NCBI RefSeq assembly: GCF_003014595.1
Contig: NZ_PYGK01000003.1
Span: 1-64,000, forward strand
Reading direction: 5' to 3'
DNA from: Chitinophaga ginsengisoli
GTDB lineage: Bacteria; Bacteroidota; Bacteroidia; Chitinophagales; Chitinophagaceae
Length of the DNA: 64,000 bases
Position 1 is the first letter of the stretch; the number at the start of each line of letters is the position of its first letter. Made by a program: the position numbers and the translations under genes. Below, in pieces: positions 62,869 through 64,000 of the stretch. Below the pieces are notes generated by a model that saw nothing but the letters and a program-made list of their open reading frames with translations, did not search any database and had not been told where the DNA came from.

Positions 62869-64000
62869 TTAGATTTTGCCGACCAAAAGCCGTTGTCCTA
62901 TTTTGATATCAAAACTTTCCAGATGATTCCATTGTTGTAGCTGCTCTACTGTTACGTTATAACGTTTCGCAATACCATACAATGTTTCTTTCGTCTGTAC
63001 TTCATGGTATAATGAATTGCCTTCCCTGATAGGTCCTCCTTTATCAGCTGCCGGCTGAGATGGCGTTCCTGTGGGTTGCGCAGGAGATGTCGTTACTACA
63101 GGAGCTGCAGGTTCCTCAGATGCGGGCGCCGGTTGGGCCGGTGCAGCTGGCGGTGTACCTGATGGCTGTGTCGTAGCAGCCGGTGCTGGTTTGGATGAAT
63201 ATACAGGCTGCGAAGACACAGGTTGTGCAGGTGCTGCCGGTTGCGTACCGGTTTGCGCCGCAGGCTTTGAAGATGCAGGTGCTGCAGGTTGTGTACCTGA
63301 TGGTGTGCCTGCAGGTGGTCTGGAAGCGTATACAGGCTGCGAAGAGGCGGGTGCCTGTTGCACCGGTGCAGTTGGCTGTGTAGCTGTTCTGGGTGATACA
63401 GGCGTACCCTGTTCGGCGCCACCACCGGTGGTCTTCACCTCTCCTATCTTCTTCAGATCATCTATCATACCCGGAGGTAGATTGCTCTGCTGTGCAGGTG
63501 TATTGTTCTGTTGTTGCTGTGCAGCATTCTGCTGTGCTATTTCCTGCTGCTTTTCCATTTCTTCTCTGACGTCTTCCACGATCTCTCCCGGTTTAAAATC
63601 ACCTTCTGTAGGATCTTCTGCTGGTGGATTTTTCGCCAGGCGGGGTGTTTTATTTGCATAACCTGCCAGTGCTAACCGCTCTCCTACTTCAGGTTCCTGA
63701 CCTTCCTTCATCCTGTTACGACGACGCAACCAACGGAGCTGGATACCTTCCGACTGTGCAATGTCGTACATGCTTTCTCCTTCAGCTACCGTGTGGTAGT
63801 CATTCTTACCTGATTTAGCCTTCTTCTGCAGGAAGATGAAGGTGGCTTCCGGTAAAGGATCGTCGTTGGGCAGGTCATTGTAGTGAACCAGGTTACGTAA
63901 TTTGATATCGCGTTGATCGGCTATCTGTATCAGTGAGGTACCGGCAGGTACGAGTATTACTTTACGGTCATTGATCTGGAATACGCCTTTAGGCGCATTG
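62869..64000 (-). CDS. LysM-repeat cell-wall protein, N-terminus outside the window
   Basis: The frame is open from the window's right edge to a stop at 62869, giving 376 residues. Three LysM-type modules are visible: one near the edge (VFQINDRKVILVPAGTSLIQ), one at about 70 residues in (YHTVAEGESMYDIAQSEGIQ), and one at the C-terminus (YHEVQTKETLYGIAKRYNVT). Between the second and third is a Pro/Ala/Gln/Thr-rich, repetitive linker (SSQPVYSSKPAPA-like units). LysM binds peptidoglycan. In related Bacteroidota proteins a glucosaminidase (FlgJ-like) domain precedes such repeats; here that part lies outside. It precedes hpt by 19 bp. Confidence 0.85.
   Translation of the reverse strand, partial: NAPKGVFQINDRKVILVPAGTSLIQIADQRDIKLRNLVHYNDLPNDDPLPEATFIFLQKKAKSGKNDYHTVAEGESMYDIAQSEGIQLRWLRRRNRMKEGQEPEVGERLALAGYANKTPRLAKNPPAEDPTEGDFKPGEIVEDVREEMEKQQEIAQQNAAQQQQNNTPAQQSNLPPGMIDDLKKIGEVKTTGGGAEQGTPVSPRTATQPTAPVQQAPASSQPVYASRPPAGTPSGTQPAAPASSKPAAQTGTQPAAPAQPVSSQPVYSSKPAPAATTQPSGTPPAAPAQPAPASEEPAAPVVTTSPAQPTGTPSQPAADKGGPIREGNSLYHEVQTKETLYGIAKRYNVTVEQLQQWNHLESFDIKIGQRLLVGKI

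Noticed and set aside
63071..63661. A 196-codon frame rich in Gly, Ala and Val opposite the LysM protein
   Set aside because: It mirrors the Pro/Ala/Gln/Thr repeat of the LysM gene and is low-complexity in both directions; the LysM frame has clear domains at either end.

Overview
The window looks like chromosomal DNA of a Bacteroidota (Bacteroidetes) bacterium, most likely a Chitinophaga-like member of the Chitinophagaceae. The support is: two SusC/SusD outer-membrane pairs, type IX secretion (T9SS) cargo with both known sorting-domain types plus a PorP/SprF partner, Bacteroides-type promoters (TTG, about 19 bp, TAnnTTTG), little Shine-Dalgarno sequence, and a family set typical of this group (DUF2795, DUF3467, M32 peptidase, Nif3 next to a C4 zinc ribbon). 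No tRNA, rRNA, CRISPR array, prophage or transposase gene was seen.

Layout. 1-606 is non-coding and opens with a perfect 94-bp palindrome. 607-11736 holds the ligase-associated DNA repair set in two blocks: exonuclease plus ATP-dependent ligase, then Lhr-like helicase plus PdeM-type phosphoesterase with a histone-deacetylase-fold gene attached. Between the blocks lie an Lrp regulator, an LD-carboxypeptidase, two paralogous lipoproteins and two small genes. 11966-18492 is a damage-response-like unit: a LexA-like XRE/S24 repressor, two membrane proteins, dinB, and a short dnaE-type polymerase. 18577-21420 is metabolic (aspartokinase, LDH2-family dehydrogenase, DUF3467). 21511-31350 carries two susCD pairs. 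31510-34352 is an outer-membrane pair. 34500-47426 is mostly housekeeping (deoxynucleoside kinase, trpS, gatC, two ABC ATPases, cobalamin adenosyltransferase, fabI, recN, zinc ribbon plus Nif3, M32 carboxypeptidase). 47421-55291 is surface and redox functions (rhodanese-thioredoxin fusion, a 1623-residue PKD adhesin with PorP, peroxiredoxin, a minimal T9SS cargo). 55578-64000 has two rRNA methyltransferase-like genes, grpE-dnaJ, a VWA protein, hpt, and a LysM protein cut by the window edge.

Two observations stand out. First, the S24 repressor gene and dinB each carry a pair of 15-bp operators of the form ACTAA-N5-TTAGT, spaced about 20 bp centre to centre and overlapping or adjoining the -7 box. 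This predicts one autoregulated, SOS-like circuit controlling dinB-dnaE. The dinB transcript also appears to have a leader with alternative hairpins. Second, intergenic regions contain at least six arrays of degenerate 11-bp units, two of them folded into long palindromes (94 and 174 bp). Separate from these are three copies of a REP-like element (CCCGGGGTT repeats followed by CTACAAAC and a short stem) and one nested inverted repeat near 59 kb.
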